Shown here one piece after another: positions 10,742-20,678 of a stretch of 64,000 bases of DNA. Source of the stretch: Zarea fungicola (lineage: Eukaryota; Ascomycota; Sordariomycetes; Hypocreales; Cordycipitaceae). The DNA is taken from assembly GCA_900169235.1 (NCBI GenBank), contig FWCC01000378.1, positions 1 to 64,000 of the forward strand, given 5' to 3'. Both the position numbers and the translations under genes were made by a program. The notes below the pieces were generated by a model that did not search any database, was not told the DNA's origin, and saw only the letters and a list, made by a program, of their open reading frames with translations. Each line of letters begins with the position of its first letter. Position 1 is the stretch's first letter.

Positions 10742-11965
10742 TTAACACAGTAGCTTCGTTAAAGGATGAGTGTCGCTATAGCCTTCCACTGTAGCCACCG
10801 CGCTTTCGCCTAGCTTTTTGATGCGTCGCTGCTCTCGCTTTTCGTCAGCATGTGAGTGCAGCCTGTCCTTCAACTCACGCATGTCTTTTGCAGGGACAAT
10901 ATCGGGATCGTAGTCGGAGACCACGATGCAGGTGCCTCCATGTTCATGATCTGCGCCATTCATCTGTTGCACAAATGTATCGAGGCCATGGAGGCTGGCA
11001 AGGCAAACCCATCCGTAGCGACCCCTATGCTGTTTTGCGGAGCCAACTGCGACTGGTTGATATTCCGCGAAAGCCTCAAGAAGACCATTGGGTGTCAAAA
11101 CGTCGTCGGTTGAGCGCCTAACTCGTGCGGCATACGGATAGAGCTCCGTTGGTCTGGGTCTCACGCCAGCCCATAGCTGCCGTTCTTCTGGAGCGTTTGC
11201 AGGTGACCCTCGAAGTCTCCTACTCAACGTTTTGGCGTTGCGATCCGAGGTGCCAATTTCGAGTACTTGTCCATGCTGCAGATGTCCTAAAAAGTATCGT
11301 AATACTGCTGCTGCACGAACGGTATCCGTAGCAGGGTTGTGCTTGCCCTGCAGGCTATGCAAGTCTCTTGGATCTTCAAGACCAAACCCACAGGCTTTAA
11401 GCGTTTCACTTAGCCCAGGCATCTCGGCACGACTCGCGAGCCTTGCTAGCTCTTGGAGGTCTAACCAGGATGTAAAACACTCCGTGAAGCCGTTATATAT
11501 TGTCGATAGCAGATGAAACTCGAACTGTAAACCGAAACCAGCAAACATTACACGGTCGCTGGCTGCAGAGGACTTGTGTTGAAATGAAGCGACAAGACCA
11601 ATGAGGTACGTTTCAGCATCAAGGCTAGCGACTGTGTGCTGTTGACCGAATCTGTGTCTTTCACCTTTCTTTGGTCTTTGCAGTTCGGCGATTTGTATCC
11701 AGTGCGTTTCAACATTGCAGAACTTGGCAAAGTCTTCTAGTGTCGCACTCGGAGCACTCGTTTGTCTCGTTGAGGAGATTCGCAGCATTGAAATCCCAAG
11801 TTCGGCGGCCCGAGTAGTATCTCGGCCCCATGGCTCGGCATCGAAAACCACAAACGTTGCATTGCTGGCAATTTTCTCGACTGTTTCGAGATTGGAGATG
11901 CAGGCATCGTAAAGACGCCTCCAGTGCCCAACCTTGAATGCTCTGGGGCATTTGTTGTATCTCAT
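10742..11965 (-). CDS. RNase H-fold (Gfd2/YDR514C-like) exonuclease-type protein
   Basis: Single-exon frame of 407 aa from the ATG at 11965; the slightly longer frame starts at a TTG and is ignored. Residues about 35-60 read FVVFDAEPWGRD...AAELGISML, the beta-strand-Asp-x-Glu pattern followed by an E-x-G strand seen in DEDD exonuclease folds and in the fungal Gfd2/YDR514C C-terminal domain, where the corresponding text is close to FVAIDxE...ITEIGIA. A later HWIQIAELQRPKKG segment and the FGFGLQFEF-type strand (AGFGLQFEFHLLS) fit the remaining strands of such a fold. The C-terminal 120 residues are basic and of unknown role. Whether the full set of metal ligands is present could not be established by eye. 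Function in RNA or DNA processing is inference from fold only. Confidence 0.55.
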   Translation of the reverse strand: MRYNKCPRAFKVGHWRRLYDACISNLETVEKIASNATFVVFDAEPWGRDTTRAAELGISMLRISSTRQTSAPSATLEDFAKFCNVETHWIQIAELQRPKKGERHRFGQQHTVASLDAETYLIGLVASFQHKSSAASDRVMFAGFGLQFEFHLLSTIYNGFTECFTSWLDLQELARLASRAEMPGLSETLKACGFGLEDPRDLHSLQGKHNPATDTVRAAAVLRYFLGHLQHGQVLEIGTSDRNAKTLSRRLRGSPANAPEERQLWAGVRPRPTELYPYAARVRRSTDDVLTPNGLLEAFAEYQPVAVGSAKQHRGRYGWVCLASLHGLDTFVQQMNGADHEHGGTCIVVSDYDPDIVPAKDMRELKDRLHSHADEKREQRRIKKLGESAVATVEGYSDTHPLTKLLC

Positions 11966-13072
11966 CGTTATGGTTATTAAAAGCAAGGATCGAATTCCTC
12001 TATGCGTGTGAGAGAATGGTAGAGGGAAATAATTTCGATGCGGTGTAGGAGAGTTTGAGCAAGGTTTCGATATGGTGGTGCGAGAGAATTTGTGCGAGGT
12101 AGGTTTCCGAGTGCGAGAAGGTGGTGCGAGGAGGAAAAAGTTTGATGGGTCGCGATATTCTGCAGAGCACTAGAGATTTCTTCTGCCTTTTGTGGCGCAT
12201 AGAAGATGGTGACATGGAAAAGAATCTAATAATGATAATAAATAGGAAGCCTAGAGGGTTGCCAAAAAAAGAAGCGAGGAAAGCTTGACGACGAACTGCC
12301 CATTGTGGACTCTGGCTAGCCAATAGTATGAGGTCCAGGATTTGTAGGAATGAGAAACTGTGTTGGAAAAGGCGTAATATTTCCTGCTTTCAAGTCCCCG
12401 GCGATGGCCTTGACCCATCGTCATTTGGCGGTACATTGGCTGCATTATTCGCTCCTTACAAACCAGGTCATGAAGCTCTCCACACATCTATTTGGCGTTG
12501 ATTGCGAGCGTCGCCGGGCAATTTTGCTGCAAGAGCCCTCCCGAGGCCTTCCTGCTGGCTAATAGAGCTGCCACCGGCGAGGTAAATTGAGGCTCTCGCC
12601 ATGCTCTCAAGAAGTCAACCCCCCCACCCCCCAAGTGCTGCACTGTTGTGAGCTCTGTGAGAGATGATTTGATAACGGCGAATGCCAAGAAACTCGCGTC
12701 ATATCACGACGACATGAGTGCCTTGATGTTGAGCGCTTTGGAGAATGCTACTATGTACTTGGCTGGGATGGATTAATTATAAAAAATACGGATTGCTTTA
12801 TTTGCTGAGCTTATTTGAAAAGCACAACTAAACTCACTTGGTTTTTTACATTTTGAATGGACCCAAGTACAAAGTCAACTCTTTATCAAGCCCCGTCCGT
12901 GCTACACAAGTCGCCTTCATCATTGAAAAGTACAGATTATGCGATTCAGATCCTTGTGTATCAGATGAAAAGCTGATGCCGTAATCTGTTGCCAATTTCT
13001 TTTTATGAATGGCCAATTATTTACCATTGGTAACCTTCTGTGCTTGGTCTTTCGGCAGGTCTTCTCCTGCAT
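11966..13072. other. Intergenic, no gene seen
   Basis: About 1.1 kb. Contains a repetitive GTGCGAGA-rich stretch at about 12060-12140 directly upstream of the RNase H-fold gene and a C-tract at 12618-12632. No convincing gene. Confidence 0.45.
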
Positions 13073-14173
13073 TTATTGCACTTCCACCCCTTCGATGGTG
13101 TGCCAAGACCCAACGCCAAGATCGCCATGCCAGTCCTCTCGCGTTTTCCCCTGCTTAAAGTGCTTGGCGAGATGGTCAACCCGCTCACCCCATGATTCCA
13201 TAATCTGAGAACAGAAACCACACTGAGAAACCAATGCAGGCCCTGCGATCTTCCAGTCGTCGAGGGATGAAATCATGTCAGATAAATCGTGAACGTGTCG
13301 AAGATGTTGAATAAGATGATCCCTGCGATTGAAAAATTTGGATTGCCCGTTGATCTTGCAGAGACCGTCGTTATGAGACTGTAGATGTGCCTGCGACGGC
13401 TCCGGCATGTTGCAGTACGCGCAGGAGCGTTGTCCCGAGAGAGCGCATATCTCAATCCCACCGCGAGGAGTGCAGACCCAGTACTCCAAATTGAAATGGC
13501 GTGACTTTTCATGTCGTGACCAATCATATTTCGTCTTAAATGAGTCGGTACAAAATGTGCAATGAAAAGGCCGGTCCTGCTTCACGAGCCGTCTGTTGCG
13601 AGTTGATTTGGCAGCACGATAGTTTGGGGTGGACTGCTGGAGGTATGGTACCGCATGTGTTACTGATGAATTAGATTCTGAAATTGATTTTGTATCAGTC
13701 GACACAGCTTGTAGTACGGAACACACGATGTGGTCTGGGTGAGTGGAGAGTAACTCCGAAACATAGTGACACGGTTCATGACCCCGAGGCAATATCGTAC
13801 TGTCCTCAAAAGAGCTTAGTCCGTATAGTAGATCGCTTTCAGGCGTAGAAAGCGAAAGCCAATGCGATTGTGCGCCATCATGGCTTTCACTGAGGTCCTT
13901 GGAACAAGAGAAGCCTAAAGTGGGCGGTTCCAGACTGGAGATGTCGTCGCTTGTCTTCGCGTGTTTGACGTGGTTGGCTTGCGGTGGCGTCCAGTCTAGC
14001 GGAATTATATTCCAATCTGGCATTGGCGCATACTGTTCCTCCGACAGACCGTTGCTTGTTTCCCATTCCGCGGGTGAGCCAGTGTCACCACGCAAGTCAT
14101 TAGTATGAAGCATTTCATGCGTGCTGGCAAACTGGACATTGTTATCGACGAAGTGTCCCCTGCTGGCTGTCAT
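13073..14173 (-). CDS. C2H2 zinc-finger protein, probable transcription factor
   Basis: Intronless frame of 366 aa starting at ATG 14173. The N-terminal half is Ser/Thr/Pro/Asp-rich and probably disordered. A basic stretch (STRNRRLVKQDRP) precedes a classical C2H2 finger at about residues 201-223: FHCTFC...W-SRH-x4-H. A Cys pair (CAYC) with HLQSH, an FNRRDHL-IQHLRH segment and a final CGFC...HLAKHF segment form further finger-like units in the spacing typical of fungal C2H2 regulators with one canonical and several divergent fingers. It likely binds DNA in the nucleus. It stands alone between two intergenic regions, with no obvious target cluster beside it. Family assignment is secure; the regulated genes are unknown. 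Confidence 0.8.
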   Translation of the reverse strand: MTASRGHFVDNNVQFASTHEMLHTNDLRGDTGSPAEWETSNGLSEEQYAPMPDWNIIPLDWTPPQANHVKHAKTSDDISSLEPPTLGFSCSKDLSESHDGAQSHWLSLSTPESDLLYGLSSFEDSTILPRGHEPCHYVSELLSTHPDHIVCSVLQAVSTDTKSISESNSSVTHAVPYLQQSTPNYRAAKSTRNRRLVKQDRPFHCTFCTDSFKTKYDWSRHEKSRHFNLEYWVCTPRGGIEICALSGQRSCAYCNMPEPSQAHLQSHNDGLCKINGQSKFFNRRDHLIQHLRHVHDLSDMISSLDDWKIAGPALVSQCGFCSQIMESWGERVDHLAKHFKQGKTREDWHGDLGVGSWHTIEGVEVQ

Positions 14174-15469
14174 GTCTCACTGAGTAATAGAATACATTTC
14201 GTAGCCTGGGATTTTATGACTGGCCACAAAGGTTAAAGCTTGGCATAACTCTTTATAGGATTAAGACTTGACCCTGCGAAACCGCAGTCAACGCAACTAC
14301 GACTTCTCTAAGGAGATGGATTGCACCGGGCGAACAACGCCACCGCCACATTCCGCATCGAATCACGCCGTAATCACACATTGACCAGTAGAAGATGGTT
14401 TCTTCCGGTGGCGTGTGTATCGGGCTGAATCCGACTGCCGTCTCTAACTGAATTAAGAAGGCATAGCCGCTGTGACTCGGTTGTCAGTCTATCAAGCCGG
14501 TGCGAATGCCCCGAAAGTCGCGGGGCTGGAATCTCGTCCAGTATTAGCACCGCAGCTGTCCAAAGATCTAGGGGCCAAGGCTGTCAGACAGACGTCAGAT
14601 GCTAGCCTGACAACGGAAAGAAAAGCGAGATACGTCTCGGGTGAGGAGTTGCTTCTAGAGCTGTCAGCTCTGATGATACCCAAGGCTAACAAACGAGGGT
14701 GGGTCGGGCGAAACTGAGCAAACTCTTTGCGAGATCAACATATTGCATCTAAAACACCTAATCTGGGAGGTGAGGCGGAGATCAAGGGCTCGCAGACTTT
14801 GAATGGGCTGAATATTCTTGGGGGCGGCTGTGCTAGTCGGATGTCGCAGTCCTTGCCAAGCCGGCATTCGCCGATTAGGTGGCGCATTTTAATGCTTGGG
14901 AGCACCCCCGTTCCTGAATTGGTATTTTTGGACGCAAAAAGAAGGCCGCCATACGTTCCCATTCGTTCAGACGCCACAAACTAATGTCTGCCGAAGTGCT
15001 GATTCGCAATACTAACCTAAACCGGTTGGTATAGCTGGGTGGGAGTGATGCTTCGGTGAGAAATGGCTACTAAATCGCGGAGAAGCACTAGCCATTCTCT
15101 GGTTGGTGTGCTTTGGTGTCTAGGCTTACCCGTGCATTGGCTTATCCATCTATATTTGTCTTATTTGTATTGGTACCCTTGAGTACTGGACCGTGACTTG
15201 TCCGTCAGCAGTTTACGAACAAAATGGCCTTCCGATTCATGATGCATTTTGCTTCAGTCAAATTACCTGCGGCCTTCGTAGTAGTTCAGTATAGTTATTA
15301 ATCAGCAGGTTTTCTGTCCGCAAACATCACAGAGCGAGCAAACAAGAGCGGTATCTAAACAGGTAATGTATTTTACACAAATGCGAGTTATTGCTAAGCT
15401 GCGATTTAGTGGGCTTGCTTCCATGAATCATCGTACCACCGATGAGCTTCTATTCCAATTGGTAGCTAC
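14174..15469. other. Intergenic, no gene seen
   Basis: 1.3 kb. A pair of overlapping 66-81 codon frames at 14472-14717 face each other and have no recognisable similarity. The rest is without long frames. Confidence 0.5.
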
Positions 15470-16366
15470 CTAGGCGCGAACGGCGACCATAAACAAGCGT
15501 GGGTACCTCAGCATTACTGTACCATCCGCATTCTTCGGATATCTCTGCTTGATCTGCTCAAAATACGCCGCAAGAAATGCCTCCCTCTGATCAGGCTCCA
15601 GCGGATCGATAAACGGTCGCAGACCGGTGCCCTTGACCCATTCGACAACGTCCTGGTGGGTGTCCAGGATATGCTGGTAGTGCGTATGCCAGATATCCAC
15701 CGACTGGCACAGGGGCTTGAGGGCATCGTACAGCTCCCTCGGCGTTTGGAACAGGTCAAGGGCCGGGCGCTGGGCCGCGAGCTTGTCTGCCCAGGGGCCT
15801 CTCTCGGCCACATGGCGCATGGCCACGTGGGACTCCTCATTGCGGTTGTCAGGCACCTGCATGGCAAAGACACCGCCCGATGGCAGAGAGGAGATGAGGC
15901 GCTGCATGATGCCGATGCGCGCGTCGCCGTCGATCCACTGGAAGACGGCGTTGGAGAAGAGCAGGTCCGGCGCGCCGCCCTCGGGCGTGTAGGTGTTGAG
16001 GTCACCAAGCGTGAATTGGGTGCCGGGCAGGGTCGCCCGGGCCGTGTCAAGCATATCCGCCGAGGAATCCATGCCGCTCACGTCGGCATCGGGATAGCGC
16101 TCCACCAGCACCTGCGTCGAATTACCGGGGCCGCAGCCAATGTCGATGACGCGACGCGGCGAGGCCAGCGGCACCTGGTTCAGGAGGTCGTGCGACGGGC
16201 GCGTGCGCGGCCCGGCAAACTTCATGTACTGCGAGGCAGACCAGTCCTTGGTCGCAGCGCTGCGTGCGCTGGTTGCCATGTTGGCTGTCGATGTGGTGAT
16301 GCTGCGCGCAAGGACCTTTGTGAGATGCCGTGGTGCTCTTCCGGCAACGGCGGAAATGTGGTACAT
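15470..16366 (-). CDS. Trans-aconitate 2-methyltransferase-like SAM methyltransferase
   Basis: Intronless, 298 aa from ATG 16366. The core resembles trans-aconitate 2-methyltransferase, which methylates trans-aconitate using S-adenosylmethionine. SAM motif I is VIDIGCGPGNST at about residues 73-84, followed by an acidic GMDSSADML segment, LLFSNAVFQWIDG and a PSGGVFAMQVPDN strand, all in the usual order; the family's HxxYxHIL and GTGLRPF segments are also present. The first 30 residues are rich in Arg, Ser and Thr with no acidic residues and look like a mitochondrial targeting sequence; a second in-frame ATG at 16279 would give the shorter cytosolic form. Trans-aconitate arises from aconitase-pathway cis-aconitate, so mitochondrial placement is sensible. 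G+C is visibly higher than in its flanks, as expected for coding DNA. Confidence 0.85.
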   Translation of the reverse strand: MYHISAVAGRAPRHLTKVLARSITTSTANMATSARSAATKDWSASQYMKFAGPRTRPSHDLLNQVPLASPRRVIDIGCGPGNSTQVLVERYPDADVSGMDSSADMLDTARATLPGTQFTLGDLNTYTPEGGAPDLLFSNAVFQWIDGDARIGIMQRLISSLPSGGVFAMQVPDNRNEESHVAMRHVAERGPWADKLAAQRPALDLFQTPRELYDALKPLCQSVDIWHTHYQHILDTHQDVVEWVKGTGLRPFIDPLEPDQREAFLAAYFEQIKQRYPKNADGTVMLRYPRLFMVAVRA

Positions 16367-17114
16367 TGATGCGTGCAATTGGATAGTGAAGAGAGTAATA
16401 GTTCTGATGGTTATTAATGAAGGTCACTATACTTTCCGTTAGCAACTGCGTTGATGCTGCTTTCTTATTGTCGTCATGGGCTTGGTTCTGTCGGCCTTGG
16501 CGCCGGACGCCGCTCGGCTTTTCGGTGGGTTCAGCCGGCTGTACTCCATCGCTAACTAGGCGACACAAGGTTATGGTTCCGACCTCGGATTGCTCTGCGT
16601 CTGCCATGGACAGCTTTAGGTCACAGGGTCAGCTCCAAGTCTTTTCATAGCCGAAAAAAAATACGGCTGTTTTGCCGCAGCCTTTGCAACAAACAATTGG
16701 CCGTCGCTGCTCTGAACTGTTGCCACAATGTCAAGAGGGGAGGCCGATTAAGCTCGTTTAGTTGTTGGCCGTAGTCTAAAAATACATGAGCTCGAGATTT
16801 ACAGTCACTAATAACACTGTGTATGATTGTAGTTCAGGAGAATATGTAGCTAGACTTAGAAAATAATTGATAAGTAATAAACAGATAGGTGTTAAAGATA
16901 ATCACGCAGGCTACTTGAAATGACAAATGTGAGGCTTATTATTGGACCTGTTTGCGCAGGGGAAGGGAATAAACCTAGCGCCATTGTCAAGTAGATCGGC
17001 CTTGCTCCTCCCTCATTACACCACATCTTCAACTACAGTCCGTGCAGAGTCCAAAGGCTGAACTTTTGTATTTTTAACATTATATCTTTACGATTCACGT
17101 TCTACTTGCTACCA
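16367..17114. other. Intergenic, no gene seen
   Basis: About 750 bp between the methyltransferase start and the GNAT stop. It becomes AT-rich after 16780. No supported feature. Confidence 0.5.
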
Positions 17115-17844
17115 TTATTTCGGACTAGGATACCGAATCATTGATGCAAGACCGGGAATTGCTGATGGACCTGTCTTATCCTCAAACCCAAACTTTGTGT
17201 ATAAACCTTTCCCTTTGGCGCTTGCGTCCACATAGGCAAGGACACAAGCGTCATCAGCCCGCTCACAGCCCCACTGCATAATCAGGGAAGCGGCTCCGCG
17301 TCTCTCCCACTCCGGAAGTGTAGCTAGCATATCGAGGTCTATTGCATGTTAGCACAGGTCCCAGTTGGTCGGTACGCATGCCTGCAGCTGACCAACAGCG
17401 AATGCAACCAGAAAGTAGTTCGAGGTCACCCAAGGGCTGAAATCGATTGCACGTACAGTAACTAGGAGCGTCGCCACAGAGACGCTTTCTCTCGCTTTCC
17501 AGCGAGGCCACAAATTTATCACCGGCCTCGGGCTTCGAATCAATACACCATGGAGGAAATCGAGGCCCTCCTCGTTCCTCAGCAAACACAGCAAAGTCCC
17601 ATTTTCCGTACGCAATCAGGCGATTGTCGGCCGCTGTATCCACGACCTTGAGATAGTGCCGGTTTGGCTGGTCGAGTTCCGCAAGATTGGCGGCATCCCA
17701 CCATGCATGTCCCGCTGGGGTGTTGGGCCATATGTCTTCAAAGGGAGGCATACTAGCATACCAGAGTTTCGTAATAACTGGCAGATCCTCCTCGGTGACA
17801 GGAAGAAGGGCTAGTGTCGAGCCAGGTGAGCTTGAACTGGACAT
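17115..17844 (-). CDS. GNAT-family N-acetyltransferase
   Basis: Two exons, 17844-17457 and 17338-17115, give 612 nt, 203 aa. The intron (17456-17339) has a GTACGT donor and a GCTAAC branch site before AATAG; joining it restores the acetyl-CoA binding strand YYLDMLATLPEW followed by the loop ERRGAASLIMQWG (R/Q-x-x-G-x-G/A motif). The C-terminal AYVDASAKGKGLYTKFGF is the usual GNAT beta-6/alpha-4 segment. The layout matches the many small fungal GNATs of unknown acceptor; the N-terminal half has the typical PFEDIWPNTPAG and W-rich segments of this group. Substrate is unknown. Without splicing, the two halves appear as separate incomplete frames. Confidence 0.85.
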
Positions 17845-18544
17845 TGCAGCGGCCAGTGGTGAGAGGCTATTTGTCTAAAATGAATCGAATTCCAATGAGA
17901 AGCAAAAATTGTCCCAGGTGGCATATTCAAGTATATTTATACAAGGGGGGCTTTTGCCTTTGTTGGTCGACTTTATCTTCACGCGTGAGGAATGACTCGT
18001 CACTGCAATGGAAACGGTTTAACCCCAGCCCAAGCCATCCACTGTAAAGCGGAGTTGCAACCAGCCGAGCGCCGAGTTAATGACCAAATGGAGTTGAGCA
18101 ATGTCCATAAGCTGACATGGATTTATATTCTTGACTACGCGGTTCCTAATCCTCCCTATTCCTCGTCGGAAAATTGTGGTGTGTGTCGTATTGACTCGCG
18201 ATAAGCGTTCTTTTTGTCAGAGTGAGAATCTTGGACTTGGGTGATGCTGGCATTGCACAGGAGGTGAGGGTGAGCTTGACTTGATTCACAAGCCTCGGCA
18301 GGAGCGCGCAAGAAATGCTTTTTGCACCCGCGCGTTCTCTAGTTGCTTAAAACTGTGCCATGGTTGCCAGACAGCGGCGGTTTAAAGGACCGGATATCGA
18401 TGGTGAAGCGGCCTTCTGTTGTTCAAGTTAGTTACTACTTCGTTTTAAGCTCCCGCGCTATCTTGTTGAAAGGTGACACTAAAGACCGTGGCATCTTTCC
18501 ATTTTAAGCTTCCGCGACCAGCAGCAGGATGACGCTAAAAGGCC

Positions 18545-18609
18545 GTGGCGTCTTTCCGTGGCATCTTTCCGTGACTCCTTTCCGTGGCTTCTTTCCGCGG
18601 CGTCTTTCC
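18545..18609. repeat. 13-bp minisatellite, five units
   Basis: Five head-to-tail copies of a GTGGCGTCTTTCC-like unit: 18545-18557, 18558-18570, 18571-18583, 18584-18596 and 18597-18609, with one to three differences between units. A sixth isolated copy (GTGGCATCTTTCC) lies at 18488-18500. Confidence 0.85.
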
Positions 18610-20160
18610 GAGGGTTTTTGTGTGTGGCCGTCGGGGGTAGCGAGCTGTAGCCTACCATTTGTTAACTATAAAATTCACAATTTTCCAATAAAATAAAGCT
18701 TATGCTATGGATATAATTGTGGTTATATAACCATACGAAGTGTAATGTTGTTTTGCTGAGGCCTTGCTGCGCCCTTGCTACGACACCTCAATGTTTATTA
18801 GCCACCCCAAGCCGCTTGGTATGGTGGCAGAGCCTAGGGCCCCGTCCGGCACGGGACTACTTGCTAGAACATCCTGGATTCCGCTGGGCAGCCTCTTCTT
18901 CTAAGCTTGATGCGATTTCAGCTTTAGAGGTGGCTCAGCAAGGCGCGCCTACCCCACCATCACCGGCTTGAGACAATATTAGAATTAAGCAGCCACTGCC
19001 GCTGGTATGAATAAATGGAGGAAGTTGATGTGCGGCACACGATATAAACCGTCCTATGTAGGTCGCTAGTGACGAGGCAGGGAGATCCCGCCACTATTTT
19101 TAGCAGTACTGACGCGAACTACCTTGCGTCTTGGCAACGGCTATTGCGCTATAACTAATTGAGGCTCAACACCGTTAGATTGATGCTGCCCCAGAAGGAT
19201 TCTCGATGCAATATATTGTTTATACTCGGTGCAGTCCGATGTGGGCCGCAAACTGTCCAGCGCAGAGCACGTCAGTGTGAATAACCCGGTATCGAAATGT
19301 CGCTACGTAGTGCCTGCGTCAGGCGCCACAGCGACATGGAGGGCGTACGGCAAGGAACGTTGCTGAATCCAATCTTTGGTCTGCCTTGCCACCTTTCAAA
19401 AATCCTGTAAGGTGCGTGATATTTAATTTTACGGCCAAGTCCTCCCTACCTTGTGGCAAGAGGGTCTACCCAAGTACAAAACTACGAAAAAGAAATTCGG
19501 ACTCAATTTAAATTTTGAGACAAGTGTGCGCCTTGTCACCAGCAGTAGCCAGCTGAAAAACACACTAATGCAAATCGAGGCGGCGTTTCCGCTCCTGCAT
19601 TTTGACTGCTTATGTGGCGGAGTTATGGTGTGCCATGCTTGCATGGCTAGCTCGAGCTTTCATGGACACGGCCTCGCCGAACCGTGCCTGTCTAAAGATA
19701 TAAAGTCTGTATCTTGCGTAGGAGGTTGCTGAGTCCAGAGCATTCCGTAAATCAGTCCTTTACCACGAGGCGTTGAGATATATCTAGATCGGCGAGGTCC
19801 GACTTAAGCCCCTGCAACAAGTGACGAGATGCTTCAAACTGAGTTGAACCACTTATCGACGAGGCAAAAGCTGAAAACAGCACGATAGTTAGGACTTTGT
19901 CTCTCTATTGAACAGATAGCTTGAGGTCTTATAGTGGCAAAACGTGGCAAAAAGCGGCGCCAGTCACTCTTCAGCTTTTATAAAGCAATGGGCGCTACTG
20001 ACAATTCAGCTTCAATCTAAATTGGCGCTAGTCGAGCTTCAATATAAAATTTGATGCATTGGATTACTCGGGCCATCGCGCTGCCGGCAGTTCTTGACCA
20101 TTGCAGCGCTGGGGTGGCTACCATGCTGCCGTTCAGTGCTTTATACCCAAAAATTCCAGG

Positions 20161-20170
20161 CTATATATCA
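20161..20170 (+). promoter_or_regulatory. Candidate TATA box of the hydrophobin gene
   Basis: CTATATATCA lies 84-93 bp upstream of the hydrophobin ATG at 20254 and is followed by a CT-rich stretch (CCTCCCAATTTCCC) typical of transcription starts in filamentous fungi. Confidence 0.4.
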
Positions 20171-20253
20171 TGATCCTGTTCCTCCCAATTTCCCTTTACT
20201 TCCTCGACATCACGACATAATCTGTTCTGTCCATTTTTGCTCTCACTTGCAAA

Positions 20254-20678
20254 ATGACTCTTCAAAAGCTGCTATTCCTCGCTACACTGGCTGCAGGTGC
20301 ATCTGAAATCCGTCAGACAGGAATCACCTGTAACTCAGGCACCTTGCACTGCTGCAGTTCCCTCGCGTCGGCTAGCTCAGAAAATACTGGCTCATTACTT
20401 TCCGGCCTCGTCCCTATTAACCTTCAAGGACTGACAGGCTCAATCGGTATTGACTGTAGGTTTGATTAAGAAGCAAAGCTATCCCTTTTCAACATAATAC
20501 TTACACTGGCAACAGGCGACGTTGCCGGCACCTCCGGATGTGCCCAGAACAAGCAAGCGGCATGCTGCAGTGGTGACAGATATGTATTCTTATTCACAAT
20601 CTTAACAACATGCCAATATTTATGCTAACTATGCAGCAGGAAACTGTAACATTGGCCTGCAATCCAGTCAATCTCTAA
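20254..20678 (+). CDS. Small secreted hydrophobin, class I-like
   Basis: Three exons, 20254-20455, 20516-20583 and 20640-20678, give 309 nt, 102 aa. A signal peptide (MTLQKLLFLATLAAGA) precedes the eight-cysteine hydrophobin pattern C-x6-CC-x33-C-x7-C-x7-CC-x11-C. Splicing choices were fixed by the cysteines: the first intron donor splits the fourth Cys codon, and the second intron (GTATTC donor, GCTAAC branch at 20624) restores a typical ending LACNPVNL. Hydrophobins self-assemble at air-water interfaces on spores and hyphae. The long CC-to-C loop is class I-like, while C5-to-CC spacing is one residue longer than the usual class I range. The acceptor of the last intron could instead lie three bases upstream, adding one Gln. 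Confidence 0.75.

Larger units (their letters stand above)
17845..20253. other. Long intergenic region, no gene seen
   Basis: 2.4 kb. Holds the 13-bp tandem array listed separately. At 19950-20060, imperfect GGCGC(C/T)AGTC...GCTTCAAT repeats lie upstream of the hydrophobin. Open frames up to 93 codons (19451-19732) have no recognisable similarity. Confidence 0.5.

Noticed and set aside
15656..16369. 237-codon plus-strand frame
   Set aside because: Antisense shadow of the trans-aconitate methyltransferase, with no recognisable motif.
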